64,000 nt of DNA from Sepioteuthis lessoniana (GCA_963585895.1 OY757904.1:2367407-2431406); one strand, 5' to 3'; numbered from the stretch's first letter, positions 11,731 to 24,235 are shown. The notes: generated from the sequence alone by a model not told the origin. Translations and numbers: made by a program.

Positions 11731-12610
11731 CAAGGATCATTAAATAATTTCCAGACATTTTTCGTATGGGCACTTTTCTTAATAGTACACACATGAAACT
11801 CTGATCCCCTCCGAAGTAATCTCCTCCAGCTGCAATGCACTTGTTGTACCGTTCCAACAACTTCTGGAAGGCCCCATGGAAGTCCTCTTGTGTGAGCGTG
11901 TCAATCACCTTCGTCACAGCCTCTTTTATCTCCTCAATTGTCTCATAACAACAGCCTCTGAGCTTAGGGAATAAGCAAAAGTCACAGGGAGCAAGGTCTG
12001 GACTATAGGGACGGTGAGGAACTGTCTTGATGCCCATCTTGGTCAAATAGTCTGTGACAAGGATGGAGTTGTGGACTGGTGCATTGTCCTAGTGGAAATG
12101 CCACTGATCCGATTTGAAGAGTGCTGGCCTCTTCCCTAGGAATCTCTTCCTGAACTCCCTTAAAACCTCAACATAGTAACCCTAACCCTTTGACCAATCA
12201 ACTCTGGTGTATTGACTTCCTTCCTCCTCCCACACCTCATCATCCATCACAGACTCCCTGGCTTCCTTGAATCTCTTATGCCATTCAAAAACTGATGCTC
12301 AATTCATACAAGATGGTCCAAAAGCAGTCTGAAGCATTCCATACATTTCAGTGGCATTTTTTCCAAGTTTAAAACAGAATTTTATTGGACATCGTTCTTC
12401 TAAAGTGTCAGATTGCATTTTTGAAATTCACCAGCTGTTGCAATCAGGCTTTAGTAGGGTGTATTCCAATCCCTGCTGTAGCTGTTCATTTGAACCTGAA
12501 ATCATAAAAATTGGTCAGTCATCTCATAAGATGTATAGCAATAACATCCTGAATTTTCAAGAGTCTATGACAATTTTAAACGCCTGTACAAACTTATTGA
12601 ATGCACCACG
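11731..12610 (-). mobile_element. Internally deleted mariner (DD34D) element, copy 2
   Basis: An 880-bp element with TA at 11729-11730 and 12611-12612. It lies in inverse orientation to copy 1 at 1954-2840. The end blocks and internal deletion are shared. In the C-terminal third the two copies differ at only a few positions over more than 150 bp. The transposase remnant runs about 11780-12400 on the minus strand and again has the DD34D pair without the first aspartate. Two rather than three TTAGGG units lie at the deletion junction (about 12176-12192). Confidence 0.93.
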
Positions 12611-12612
12611 TA

Positions 12613-12979
12613 TATCATGTGACAGAAGCAGTTAAGGCCATGAACGGTACCCACTGGTAGTATCATGGTGGATGGTGTGCTGGCTCATTGTGTATTGCTT
12701 TACTCCATTTGTGATTTGATAGCTACACAGATGAAGCTGTAATATAATCTAATACAGGAATTTATTCTTAACAAGTTTAAACTGAATAATAAAATTGTGA
12801 AAGCGACCAAAAATCTTTGCTGTTCGAAAAGGTTAAGGCACAGTTGAGTAACCAAATGATTCAAGAAATTTCATTCTGGTTGCAAGAACCTCAAAGATCA
12901 AACACAGTCAGGTAAGTCTAATACAATAGGTTTTGGATCTCTGCACCATCAGGCAAGTTCAGCATCTTACTATCCAGTG
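12613..12979. other. Intron segment, no feature seen
   Basis: No exon or repeat family is recognised between mariner copy 2 and the SINE. Confidence 0.55.
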
Positions 12980-13117
12980 CTGGGCACCTTGGGTGGTGTA
13001 ATGGTTAGCAAACTAGACTAACAAACCTTCACAAGTGAGTTCAAGTCTCATTGGCTGCTCCATTCATACAGCTTGTGTCTCATCTGAGCAACAACAAAAG
13101 AAATGCTAAGTAAATTA
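12980..13117 (+). mobile_element. Short tRNA-derived SINE, copy 1
   Basis: Has an A-box-like TGGTGTAATGGTTAGC and a B-box-like GAGTTCAAGTCTC, the internal RNA polymerase III promoter of tRNA genes. A short tail ending GTAAATTA follows. Flanking 13-bp direct repeats at 12967-12979 and 13118-13130 differ at one base and mark the insertion. Same family as 53367-53495. Confidence 0.88.
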
Positions 13118-13130
13118 TTACTATCTAGTG

Positions 13131-14054
13131 TGGCTTTTTTTTTCACCTTGATGACTTTAGCAAAATAATCCGAAGCTGCCAAATTGTGCCTCACATTACC
13201 AAAATATTGCAGAACCTTTTACTCGCCCCAATGATTAAAGGCTGAAAAAATTTAAGGATTACAATTATTGGCATGAGCTATTACTTGCATTCAAACCCAG
13301 TTTAGATTAACCAATAGAATTTGGTATTATAAACCATGAGATTCCATCTAGGATTGTATCTAGTTGTGTAATAGCAGTCTGTGTTTCTCATTTGTTTTAT
13401 CAGAATTAAAACAAAAAATTATTTTAAAAAATTCAACTGTGGAAAATTATTTGGTATCTTCCTCAATTTGTTTAGCTGAATATTCTGTTCTATAAACAAA
13501 ATTGATGTATATTATCTTCATTGTGACAAGAACCTGGCATTCTTTATTCTTTTGAGTTTTTTTTAGTTTTTTTATATGAACCGGTTATCAGAAAATAACT
13601 TAACTCTACCACACAACAAACTGAGATAGCAACAATAGTGAAGTAATGAATAACAACAGATTTGTAAAATGTGGCAGCCCATTACATATCTTACAATGGT
13701 TACCACACCTTTAGAATTTAAGCAGAAAAAAAATCACATCTCATATTTGTCTTTCTTTTTTAAAGCCTACTTTTATTCATTTTTCTCATTGTGGGAACTA
13801 TTAAATTTTTTAAAGCATTTTTCTGGTCTGTGATAATAACAACCAGTTGCTGTTTAGGTCATTAGCTTATTTACTTGATGATGTTTTAAATATTTACATT
13901 TCAAGATTTATGTAATAATAGAATTTTTTTTACATTGCTATCTTTTCATGTTTTTGTATTGTTATTTTTACATTTCCATCTATCTATAAGAATGTGTTCT
14001 TGTTTATACCAATATTAAAATTGTTTTTGTTTTTTTTTTTCTAATTATTTTCAG
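13131..14054. other. Intron before the terminal coding exon
   Basis: AT-rich intron ending in a T-rich tract and TTTCAG at 14049-14054. No other feature is recognised. Confidence 0.6.
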
Positions 14055-14125
14055 TTCAGAATGTCATGGAAAACCATTTACTATCAATATTTGATGGACT
14101 TTCTGGATTAAGTATGCTAAAATAA
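14055..14125 (+). CDS. Ankyrin-repeat protein, ANKRA2/RFXANK-like (last coding exon)
   Basis: Spliced to exon B it completes a valine codon and reads VQNVMENHLLSIFDGL to a TAA at 14123-14125. This matches the end of the human relatives, where VQQVIENHILKLFQ and similar sequences follow MDLAVALGY. Agreement of the phase, the final motif and the stop is the strongest evidence for the three-exon model. The length after the last ankyrin repeat is also as expected for the family. Confidence 0.9.
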
Positions 14126-15039
14126 TTCCTTCTTACTGTGATACTAGCAATTATCTTGATACCATTTACAAAGTAAAAAAATGCAATAAGCACACCTACC
14201 TACCTACCTCTCTGATATATCCAGTGTTATATTTTTAAAAGAATGGAATTTCTTTTGATCTTAAAAAACTGAAACATGTTTTCTCTCTTTCATCAATACC
14301 AACACAAGTTCCTGCAGAAATTCAGTCTTTAGGCATAAAGATTCAAGTTAAGAGGATAGTTATGATGAATGAAAATTTACTCCTTAACCCTTTCACTGCT
14401 CTTGAATTTCTGTGGTGCATGAAAATTATTTGAATTTCTTACTATGTTCCCTTTACTGAAGAATTTTGCAGAGAAGTTTCTGATTATTTTGATACCTAAG
14501 AGAACTATTTATGCTATATTCTTCATTCAGATTGTTGCCATGGAAACTTGCTGAGGTAAACAATATCAGGTTTTTGAAAACTCATTTTTTGCTGGAAAAT
14601 GTATCACTTAGAGCTACATCAGAAATCACAGTAGAACAGTATGCCATAGAGAATGATGCATCATTGGAGATATTATCTTTGTGAAAGAAATACTTTATAT
14701 GAAAACCATAAAAGGCTGTGATCAGTAAGAAGGGTAAAGGATCATCCAGTTAGGTAGTGTCTCCCTTTGTGTAAAACCTCCAATATCATATATGCCTTTT
14801 TTTGATGGTTGTAATTCTTTTCACACTCCTGTGTCACCTCTCCACTATCCCATTTCCTGTGGGTGATATCCATTCCCAGCCTATGCTTTTAATTACTTTT
14901 TTTTTTCATCTTTAATCAGTACTGATTTAACAGCCACTCTTTATATGAAAAGGCTGTATAATGATATTTTGTTTATAGTTATAGCATGCTTTAGTAAAAA
15001 GCTGAAAGAGGAAACAAGGATGTGTGTGTAATCATACTG
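14126..15039. other. Presumed 3' untranslated region and downstream DNA
   Basis: Follows the ankyrin gene stop. No clear poly-A site can be chosen. Nothing else is recognised before the LTR-like repeat at 15040. Confidence 0.45.
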
Positions 15040-15124
15040 GGATAGGCATCTTTGCCTTCCTACTCTTTCTTTTATTCCAAAACTTCCATCTACAGGGAGG
15101 GGTAACTAGTCATACTATCACATC
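15040..15124 (-). repeat. LTR-like repeat at the 3' end of a Ty3/Gypsy remnant
   Basis: On the minus strand it starts TGTGATAGTATGACTAG and contains a GGAATAAAAG polyadenylation-like signal. A second copy lies at about 17650-17803. It sits directly after the minus-strand pol remnant and is preceded by an A/G-rich stretch, as a 3' LTR would be. The far end of the LTR is not resolved. Confidence 0.65.
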
Positions 15125-15301
15125 CTTCATTTTATGAGGAGTGTTGTCTATATAGAGTTCACTAGTAATTCTCATGTATGAAAGTTTTCTATAGGTTGTA
15201 TGGAGTGGGGTTATGACACACCCCAATCTGGTGGTTACTCTAGATGGTGTACTGATGTTGGCATGTGTGCTGGGTGTTTCGCCAGAAAGTGTTATTGGAG
15301 T

Positions 15302-15690
15302 TTAGGGATGGGGGTGATGCCAAGAGGTTTTAGAAAGCGGTGTCAGTGTCTTATCAGAATTGCTGAAGTCTTCTTTAAGTTGCCTATGGTTTCTATGAAG
15401 GACCTGTTCTGTTGGAATTTCAATGATATAGGACTGGGTTTCTGAGTAGGCTTGTCTGATGGATGTCGGGGTCCAGTTTCTTGTATTTTGGTCTTGTACC
15501 CATAACAGTTGTACTGTGCTGAGATGAGGGAGATCATTTGTGTGTTTATCATGCTGTTTTTTCTGCATCAGTTGTCTCTGGTGTAGTTGATCCCAAATCT
15601 CCTCTTTTCCAGCATTGTTATTGATGCATTTTCCAGGGAGGTTGCTGACCAGCTTCCTGTCACCCAGTCATTCACTCAACCAATGACGTC
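15302..15690 (-). pseudogene. Ty3/Gypsy integrase C-terminus remnant
   Basis: Minus-strand frame with RKLVSNLPGK near 15650, HDKHTNDLPHL, VQDQNTRNWTP and a VLHRNHRQL block. This matches the end of K02A2.6-type Ty3/Gypsy polyproteins (LLMGRKLR..., RVQ...KW.P, RSYVVE, RRNRRHL). It is separated from the integrase core by an insertion of about 0.95 kb. Confidence 0.78.
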
Positions 15691-16645
15691 TGACCTTCCC
15701 AGGTAGGAGATTAAATATTAGCCGAACCAGTCGTCTGTCTACGTTGTGAATTTTTGTATCCAGACAACTGAATCCACTGTTTATGCTGAAAGCCAAAATA
15801 ACTAGACCAGCTAATCATTCGATAATAAAAAACAATTTTTTAAAGTTGATATCCAGAGAACGACAAAAACAGAGTTGAATCATAAAATAATAATGTCTTT
15901 AGTCAGAAAGAAAAAAAATTAACAGTTAAAAAAAATAAATGTTGTTATTTCGATGTTCCACTTCCCATAATTATGAAACAGAATGTCTCAGAATCTAGCC
16001 CCTATTTTGCGGTGGTCAGTCAAAGTCCAGTCAGCCTTCCTCCTTTGACCCACTAATTATTTTCAATATGTTACATTAATTTTTACCTTCTGCTTGTCAG
16101 GACAACAGATGTGAGAAAATCTGGTTATCTCTGAGTATCTTAATGCCACAACTACTGTGATCACACCCTAGGACTTGGTCTTAGCTATAATCACCAATGT
16201 CACCATGCATGGGGCTCTTCCATACACGACAACATCCACAACCAGCCACCACCTTCTTCATGAGCTTATTATCTATCCACTTCTGAATTAATCTAAGGGT
16301 GGGTATCCTTTTGCTCTTTCTCTCTTGGGGTTCTACTTGTTTCACCCCTTTTCAACCTTAGTTTTAATGGCAGCTCCTGTTTATTCTCAGCCACTTTCTC
16401 ATTTCCACACTGGTTTTGGGACTGAGAGAGAGAGATAACCCATCTTTTTCTCCATGCCTAGTGGACTCTCCTACAATAGGAGCCAGCCCATCTCTTTCTC
16501 TTAATTGGGCCTTGAGTTGAGATAGAGGTATTTCATTATCCTCCTCCTCCTACTATGGTTATTCTGCTAAAATCCATGCCAAATATCTTTTTTAATTCTA
16601 TTAGGCTTGATTCTGTAGCCTCAATCTGCTCTGTTATATTCCGAT
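15691..16645. mobile_element. Unidentified insertion inside the Gypsy integrase
   Basis: The integrase reading breaks near 16650, after a TPTDHVIPFPYEL-like block, and resumes near 15680 with RKLVSNLP, which should follow at once. The roughly 950 bp between is therefore a later insertion. It has no recognised coding content. A short GA run lies at 16421-16433. Exact ends and target duplication are not resolved. Confidence 0.5.
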
Positions 16646-16649
16646 TGTA

Positions 16650-17230
16650 TTGCAGTTCATATGGGAATGGAATGACGTGATCTGTTGGAGTTGATTGAAG
16701 ACATAGCAGGCTCTTGTCTGTCTTGGCTACTCAGCATGGCCTTCCTCATAGTTAACTCGACAGTCTGTACACGCCATTCAGCCAAAGTCCCATGACTTGG
16801 TAAATTCCCTGAAACAATGAGAATTAAAATGTGACCTATTGTCACTGATGAGCCTTTCTGGTATTCCGTTTGGCAAAAATTTGCTTGGTCAGGCTGATGA
16901 CTTCCTGGTTGGAAAGTTCCCTTAGTTTGCAGATGAAGGGGTATTTGGAATAAAAGTCCACCATGAGGAGATAGTTGTCTCTTCATGTTAAAAATGTCAG
17001 TGGCCATGGTTGCACTGGGATTTCATGTGTCTGGTGCTCTTGACATGTAGCATATTATTGTATTACGTCAATGTCGCTATTTATGCCACTCCAGAAGATG
17101 CAGCTTTTCGATCTGTTTGCATTTGTCACTCCCTTGGTAACCATAATGTATTTTCTCCATTATTTCAAGTTGCATTGATTCAGGGATCAATATCCTGTCA
17201 CCTTTAAACAGTATGCCATTCTAGATATCG
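16650..17230 (-). pseudogene. Ty3/Gypsy integrase core and zinc-binding remnant
   Basis: Minus strand: LFKGDRILIPESM, then HYGYQGSDKCKQ from the zinc-binding domain (one histidine lost), then VATDIFNMK at 16980-17010, where the first catalytic aspartate of the core lies. Degraded sequence through the second aspartate follows, then VQTVELTMRKAML. The order and spacing match K02A2.6-like Ty3/Gypsy integrases. Several shifts and stops are present. Confidence 0.78.
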
Positions 17231-17239
17231 ACCTTGTCT

Positions 17240-17640
17240 CGATAAGACCAGTACAGCTTAACATTTTTGTGCAATTCCCTGAGAGTTTCTAGACAGCCTT
17301 GTAGAATCTAGTCTCTCAAATCACACTGTTGGGTCAGCATTCATTGCTTGACAGATCTGCACTAATTTGTCTGTTGAGAATTACATGAAATTCACTTTGA
17401 GGTCTAAATCAATGACTTTGTTTTTTCTTATTTGAAGTCTAAATAGTCCATCTGCCAGCAGCATCTCTTTGTCTGGTTGATATTTGATAACCATATATTC
17501 TTGGAGCTGTAATAGCATTCATTGAAGTTGGGAAGGGGCTGCTGTCAGGTTCTTGAAGCAGATCATTTCCAGAGGTTTGAGGTCACTTTTCTACCTCAAA
17601 TGAACACCCATAAATGTACGTTTGAAATCATTTGCAGCCA
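17240..17640 (-). pseudogene. Ty3/Gypsy RNase H and connection remnant
   Basis: Minus strand: LKPLEMICFKNL (the RNase H DHKPLE region), LQEYMVIKYQPDKEMLLADGL with the ADxLSR-like end, then LRDLILQGCLETLRELHKNV leading to the integrase zinc-binding domain. The reverse transcriptase to its right is cut by an LTR copy at about 17650-17803 and is not recognisable beyond. Confidence 0.75.
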
Positions 17641-17649
17641 AAAAACCAA

Positions 17650-17803
17650 CTTTACTTGCTTCTGGTTGACTGTACATGTTGGTTTTTATATGTGTATTGG
17701 CCTCTGTGTGTTGGTGTGGATTTTTGATGTTTTTGTCCTCCCTACTCTCTCTTTATTCCGAAACTTCCATCTCCAGGGAGGTAACTCTAGTCGTACTATG
17801 ACA
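17650..17803 (-). repeat. LTR-like repeat inserted in Gypsy pol
   Basis: A second copy of the repeat at 15040-15124: TGTCATAGTACGACTAG at its start on the minus strand and CGGAATAAAGAG inside. It lies within the pol coding order, so it is probably a later solo LTR of the same family. Its far boundary is approximate. Confidence 0.6.
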
Positions 17804-18964
17804 GGCTGATCCTCTTGACAAAATGTGTTGTTTATTTCATCCTAGAATATCCACTTTTATGTTGACGAAAGTTCAGTATTCGGCTAAAATCTTACTCATC
17901 CATCACCAAAAAAATACACATTAGTAGTTCAGATAATGTCTTCCTCTTCCTTGCAATAAGATAACCAACATCACATCGACAGACAGATCATACTCCTTAA
18001 TTTAATTCCCTGAGTGTATTCAACCATCTCTTTATCAGCATCTTGCTTATGGCTTTTGCTCACTCTTGCTTTGCTGGTCAGAATGTTGGAAATCCCATAA
18101 TACATAGGGAATCAGTCATCAAATGCAATACGTGTGTGTGTGTCCCCATTGAAGAGCCAAGTTGATATAGTGTCAACCTTTGCCAGGTTAATGTCCTGTG
18201 TGACATGCACCAAGCACAACCAGAATGCATCTTCAATCAAAGAACTACTCACTTCTAGCGAGAAGTTGCTAAGGAATTTGCATTCATGCACACATTCATT
18301 TCCTTTCTCTTTACATACCAATCTCCTCTAGGAGGATCAGCTTGTTACACCCTGATAACTACTTCCGCCACCCCATCCACTTCATTATCTTAGCCCTTTG
18401 TGACAGCACTCACTGTTCATTTCATGAAGTCTGTCACCACTCTGAGCCAACTGCATATCAAACTGTTTCACAAGCCTCTTGCAAAAAGAAAATATGCTTC
18501 ATCATGTAATCACATCAGCATTCCCACAACTTTGGTTGCTTGCTTCCAACATAGCATGTCATGCTGTCCCTCCAGACTTTCAAACTCAGCACTTTGTCAT
18601 TATCTTCCAGTCACTCCAAAATCTGACAAGTACTTCCTAACCCTTGTCACAAGTACTGTATCTTTATTAATGTGGATATCATTAATGTATTCTATGTCAA
18701 TATTCCCCCAGCTTATTCATGCAGGCATTTGCATTGAAAGTAAATGCATTGATATGTCCATTGCATTCTCTCTAATCCATTGCTAGATATACCTTAGCTT
18801 TGTTCTCCTGTATCGCAGCTATTACTGGAATTAAACTTCTCGAAAGCTCAAATGTCTCCTCCGAGTAAAGCAGCAACCAACCATTGTCTACCTACACTTG
18901 AAGATTGGCTGTCACAGACCTTTCTATTCACACATGGATAGATAACATCTATTATAATAAGCAA
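17804..18964. other. Decayed transposon DNA, unassigned
   Basis: Mixed composition with frames open for 60-130 codons on both strands, but no motif I can name. It should contain the reverse transcriptase of the Gypsy remnant if that element was complete. I could not recognise it. Confidence 0.4.
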
Positions 18965-19740
18965 CATTCTGGTAACAGACACTGTGATAAGTTGAGTTAA
19001 TAGAACTTTATTAATAACAAGATTTCAGAAGAAAGGAAAAGACCAAAAAAAGAAAGTAAAGCAAATTAACTGAATAATGTCACATTTAGGGATACTGAAT
19101 GAGCTTAGGTTTTACAAAAGGGAAAAAATAGAGTACTTAACTGGAAAGGTTGTTCTTATTGTTGAATTCAAATATATATTTTAATCTATTCTTTCTTCTT
19201 TTTCTTTTTATCTTTTTCTCTCTTTTTCCTATTCTCTTAGTTTTGTTGTTTGTTTGTGAAGTAGTCTTTGAGTTGCTATTTTCTCCATAATAGCCAGAAT
19301 TATAATCATGAGTTTCTCTTTCACTGTCATTCCAGTGCACAAAAGAGTATACGTCTTGAGTTCATTATCTTCATACTTTTCCTCATGGCTGACCCCACTT
19401 CATTTGTCGACTTATTTTGTCCTTTTCCTTCCCTTCATAGTTTTTCTCAGGATTACAAGCGGATTTTTGTAAGCACTAACATGTAAGTGCATCTTCTTTC
19501 AATTCATTTTCAGCAACTGTCCTTTCTAGGAAAAATCATTGTGTGGTCAAAATCTGTTGGCATTCCCATAATTTCTCTATTCCCTGATTGGCTGGTTTTA
19601 TCCAATCAGAATTGTCCTTTGACTTTTGATTATATTTGACTGTTTGTCTCCTGCTGCTGTTAAACCGTGCAATGAGAGAAAGGGAGATATATATGATATT
19701 AATTGGAATGTGGACGATTCCTTTCTGGCGTGTAACACAG
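18965..19740 (-). repeat. Possible LTR
   Basis: On the minus strand it begins TGTGTTACACGCC at about 19740 and has AATAAAG near 19008, then CACAGTGTCTGTTACCA. This looks like the start, R region and end of an LTR. There is no second copy in the window, so the call rests on layout only. Confidence 0.35.
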
Positions 19741-21440
19741 CATACTCCATTACTCAATTACTCTGGTGGCTGATCATTTGACCATCTCCACAAAGCAGTC
19801 TTATTTTTCATTCTTTACTGAACTTTGCACTGCAATCAAATTTGTTGATCAAAACCTGCTCTGGAAAATCCTGATTAAGATGCCTATTATCTCCACTAAA
19901 GAAACACTTTCTGCTCATGTTAAGTTTTCAGTTTGCTCATCGCCATTACCACTAACTGCTGCACTGATAATTGCTTGAGGTGCAAAGTACAATTCTAAAT
20001 TCTTGCTTGGTGATAAGCTGCGAAAAAAATTAAGTTTAATTTTCCGGTATCTGCTGACAAATAGTATAAGACATCAGTCCACTTAGAAAAAGGTATGACA
20101 TCTTTACACTTTTCAGCACTGACTGCCTTGTAATTGCAATTTCCACTCAAATGCCCCAGTGACTATAGATATTCATTCAATGTTTCCTCTAGTTTTTGTT
20201 GGCATCTGACAACTAGATGCCAAGTGTACACCTCTGCAATTCTGCAAAGTATGGATTTGCTTTTGTAGAAGCTGAATGATCAGAGATAAATTCATAAACT
20301 GTGCAAACAATATAATTTATAAGAATTATTTATTTATCAGGCAGAATACTGTTGAATAGCTTATAAGAAATTTGGAAATGTAGAATACCAGTGTCTCCAC
20401 TCTTTTGCAGCAGTGCCTATGTTCAGACTGGTTTTGCATCTCCTCTGTCAAAAGAATTTCTCTATATTTAGTAGTATTTCTTTATAGAATAAACTGAAGC
20501 AAACCTGAGCTTATTACTTGGCTTTATTCCACAATGAATTCAGCAGTGCATAAGACAGTATAATCAAAATTACATAAGATGGTATAATCAGTTTATAAAT
20601 AGAGTGCAAACAGCACCATATTTAAAAAAGATAAAGCTAACACATGAAATATAAAGGGAATCAAAATCACTATATTTGTAAAATGTTTTTAATTTAAAAA
20701 ATAATAAGGCTAAAATGTTCTTGAAATTTACAAAATAATTTGTGAAGATTAAGAAAATCTTTTCACTATTTTTCAAAAATGTTGCAATGTTTGTCATTCA
20801 GATTTGACAAAAATGTCTGAGAAAAACTTTTATTTGCACTTTTATAAAAACAAAATAAAGCTGGTTGGTTATTTAAATTATTTGAAATATTATTGATATG
20901 TATATTACATTTAATTTTTTATGGGAATAAAAAAAATGTTGAACATTTATTTGCATATATTTGTATGTTTGCTGGTAGTTGCCAAATCCAATTTATTTCC
21001 CATTATGTGAATAATGGAAATGATTCACCTAAGATAATAAATCAAATGAAAATTGTGCCTGGCTACTTGTTGTATATTATGTACAGTTTTTTTTTTCTTC
21101 TACTAAAATTCCCAAACAAATTTTACATTTGCCATAGCAGTAATATTCTTTTTTTTTTAACTTTCACATTGATTGGGAAAAAAGGTTTTAAGTTTTTCTT
21201 TTCTCCTTCACAAAATTTTAGTCTGTATCATCAAGACAACTGAACAATCCATATTAAGTTCCTCTTGAAAAATAGAATAAGTTTATTTTTAGAGCCATTC
21301 TTAATGTATGTTTACCATAGGATGGGCATAAAATTTGTAAATCTCTTTATTTAGAATATAAAACAACTTGTTTAATAGTTAATTAGCACCATCTTCCCAT
21401 TTTATGAACATTTTCAAAAATTACTATATTTATATTTTCA
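19741..21440. other. Intergenic AT-rich DNA, nothing recognised
   Basis: Short open frames only, without motifs. T- and A-runs are frequent. Confidence 0.55.
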
Positions 21441-21444
21441 TCAT

Positions 21445-21655
21445 AAAGTTTCGCTGCTAACACAGATTTCTCTGACTCTATCTTTCCATCCATCCCTATC
21501 ATTCATAGCACCCGGCAGGTCTTCTAAACTGCATCCTGTGTCTGTGCAGAGCTGTTGCAGGTAAGTTCTTACTGGTCGGCCAAACGCTAACACATCCATG
21601 TCTAGGGGTCCTTAGAAGAATGTCACTTATGAATTCATCTTTGCTTCTCTAGCAA
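21445..21655 (-). pseudogene. 3' end fragment of LINE family A
   Basis: On the minus strand it reads RSKDEFISDILL, GRPVRTYLQQLC, DTGCSLEDLPGAMNDRDGW and DRVREI. This is the same C-terminal block as the LINE at 4520-6109. Here glycine codon GGA is kept where the other copy has TAG. Only about 210 bp is present. One base shift lies in the ILL...GRP part. Confidence 0.85.
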
Positions 21656-24127
21656 AATCCAACCAATATCCTATAAATGTGACTGAATTTTTTACATATA
21701 AGTATTTGTACCAATTGTAAATTGTGTATACATTATTTTGGAGAAACCTCCTCCCTACTCATTATTAAAGAAAAGTTTAAAACTTTCTCTTTGAATAATT
21801 CCCATAAGATTGGGTTAATAAAGATTACATATTAATAATTTTGTTTTGTATGTGTGTGTTCAAAGAATGAACATTTTTCTAAAATAGATTACCTGCAACT
21901 TAATGAAACTTATCACCAAATTAATTTACTCTACATTTGACACAATGTTCCCAGCATGTACAAACAAGTGCATTACATATGTGTTCACATTGGCAATGTG
22001 GTGTTCTAATACAAACTAAAGATGCAGTTTTCTGAGACAAAAGGTCAAAATCACTGCTAAAATGTCTGATTTACATGCTGTTTTATGTTGGTTTCTTTTT
22101 TTGATGCGCAAATACATTTATAATTTCACATATAAAATGATATAAAAACTTCAAACCTTATAGTTACTAATGATGCTGAACCAAAAAACTCATTAAATAA
22201 GACCAAATGTAATAAATAAATTTCTTGCTCATTAAGAGATTGTATCTCTTAATATTGATATTTTTTTTTAAATAGTTTTTAACATATTTGTTGGTTGTTG
22301 AATAAAATCTTTTGAAAAGTTAAAAATCCATATTATGATCACTTCTCCATTGACATGTGTTGACAGAAAGAAAAACTCCAATAAAAAAAGATATTGACAA
22401 ACAAAAAAAAATAAGATAATAAGAATATTGTATTTATATCAGTCCTCCTGATGAGTACAGCCCAACTGCCATAAAAAATTAACATTCAAATTATTGACTT
22501 TTTACAAACTTGAACATTGATATTGATCAGAAATAATTACTACAGCTACTATGCAAGTCATTTATATCAGTGATATGTTATTTTTTTTATTGTTCTAATG
22601 TACAAACTATTTTGAAATTGTCTTTGGTTAGTGTATTATAGCATAATCAATCCCTATCAGTTATTTAATGCTAAATCCTATATATATATATTTATATAGT
22701 TTGGAGGTAACTTTAATTTTAAACAAATTGCTAGAGCTTGTTTGTTGGCACACAGATAAATGGTTTCAGGTATTGCTAGTTGACATTACGTTGACCAACC
22801 CTAATTAAAGGAGGCAATCCAAAGGATGCATCACAAAAAATAAATAATAAGTAATAGTCATTGATGTTTTCTTCAATGTAACAACACAGTGATTTTAAAA
22901 TTAATAATTATTGGAAAATATTTCTATTTAGTTTTATTTATTTATTTTTTTTTTTTAATATCCAGGAAACTGGCTACAGATATTGAAGTATCTGATGAAA
23001 CTAGATATACAACTAGATATGAATTCTAGTACATAATAAATATATATATATATATTGTTTGATTGTATGCACAGTTCTGCTATTAGTTCATCCAAAATGT
23101 GTGACTGATCCAAATACTTTCCCACTATAAACAAATCACCTAAACAGTCTTAGATTTATATTGTGTGAAATAGAAGAGTTAATATATGTTTGTGTCTGTA
23201 TAATCTTCTTTTGAGTATTTATTAAATTGATAAATATTCAAGAAAATCAACTAGAGTTATTGATATTGTTGTAAGTGCTACAATCCCTTTAGTTTTCACA
23301 CTTCCTCTCAATTCATCCCATCCGAAGAATTGGGTCAGCATGACAGCAAACCGCCTAACAGACACAACAAAACTTAACATCAGTGGTATATAATTTTTCT
23401 TTCAGATTTAGACAAAGAGCAATAAGTAAAATAAAGATGGCTACAAATATACATAAGTGAAATGGAAACAAAAGTAATTTTTAATAGGGGAATGCTAAGA
23501 GACACTCCTTTTTAAAAAGTTAATAGAATGAATTGGTATGCTATGAATTTTATCTAACTATATTTAATAAAAGACATATAATCATGGCTCGGAAAAAGGA
23601 TCTTCCATTTTTTCTTTTGTTTTTTGTTGTTGTTTTTTTTACATTAAAAGGATAAAATTATGATGGCACCCTTTTATCTTTTGACATCAAAGGATCTAAG
23701 TGCAGACCTCGGTAAGGTGGTATGGATGGCCAGAAATTGTTCATATAGCTAGACTTCCAACCACTTCACACTATTGAGGATATTCAAGAAAAAAGGCAAG
23801 GCCAATACAATTTAACATGTATCATCATAGAATTAGGTTCCTGGTTATTAATTCTCATGGACTGATTGCCGACCAAGACAAGTTGGGTTTAAGATAATGT
23901 CAGATTGTCCTAAGGACTCCAAGTTCACATTTGTTCTCAATCTTTTTATGAGAATATGATCGCAAAGCAGCGGTTGTGTGAATTGAGTTGTCCTTCACTT
24001 AGACTGGTTCCCAACCAATGATTTTATCAATCATATTACTAAAATGTTGAAAATATTAATGAATTTATGTAATTACTTAGCAACGCATGAAAAAATGTTC
24101 TTGAATTTTTTGTCTGTAAAATTTGTG
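21656..24127. other. Intergenic AT-rich DNA with short TA tracts
   Basis: No gene or repeat family recognised. Small TA runs lie at about 22680-22690 and 23040-23055. The stretch 23,680-24,020 is less AT-rich and may be decayed transposon sequence, but it shows no motif. Confidence 0.5.
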
Positions 24128-24154
24128 AATATATATATATATATATATATATAT
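24128..24154. repeat. (TA)n microsatellite
   Basis: About 26 bp of TA repeats. Confidence 0.95.
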
Positions 24155-24235
24155 TAGCAGATTTTTATCCAGAACACAATTAAAATTTCTTCATAATGAT
24201 TATTACAAGACATAATTTTGTGTACCATGACAGCA

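Noticed and set aside
18134-18786. Coding exon or gag in the + strand frames
   Set aside because: No recognisable motif and no splice context. Most likely decayed transposon sequence.
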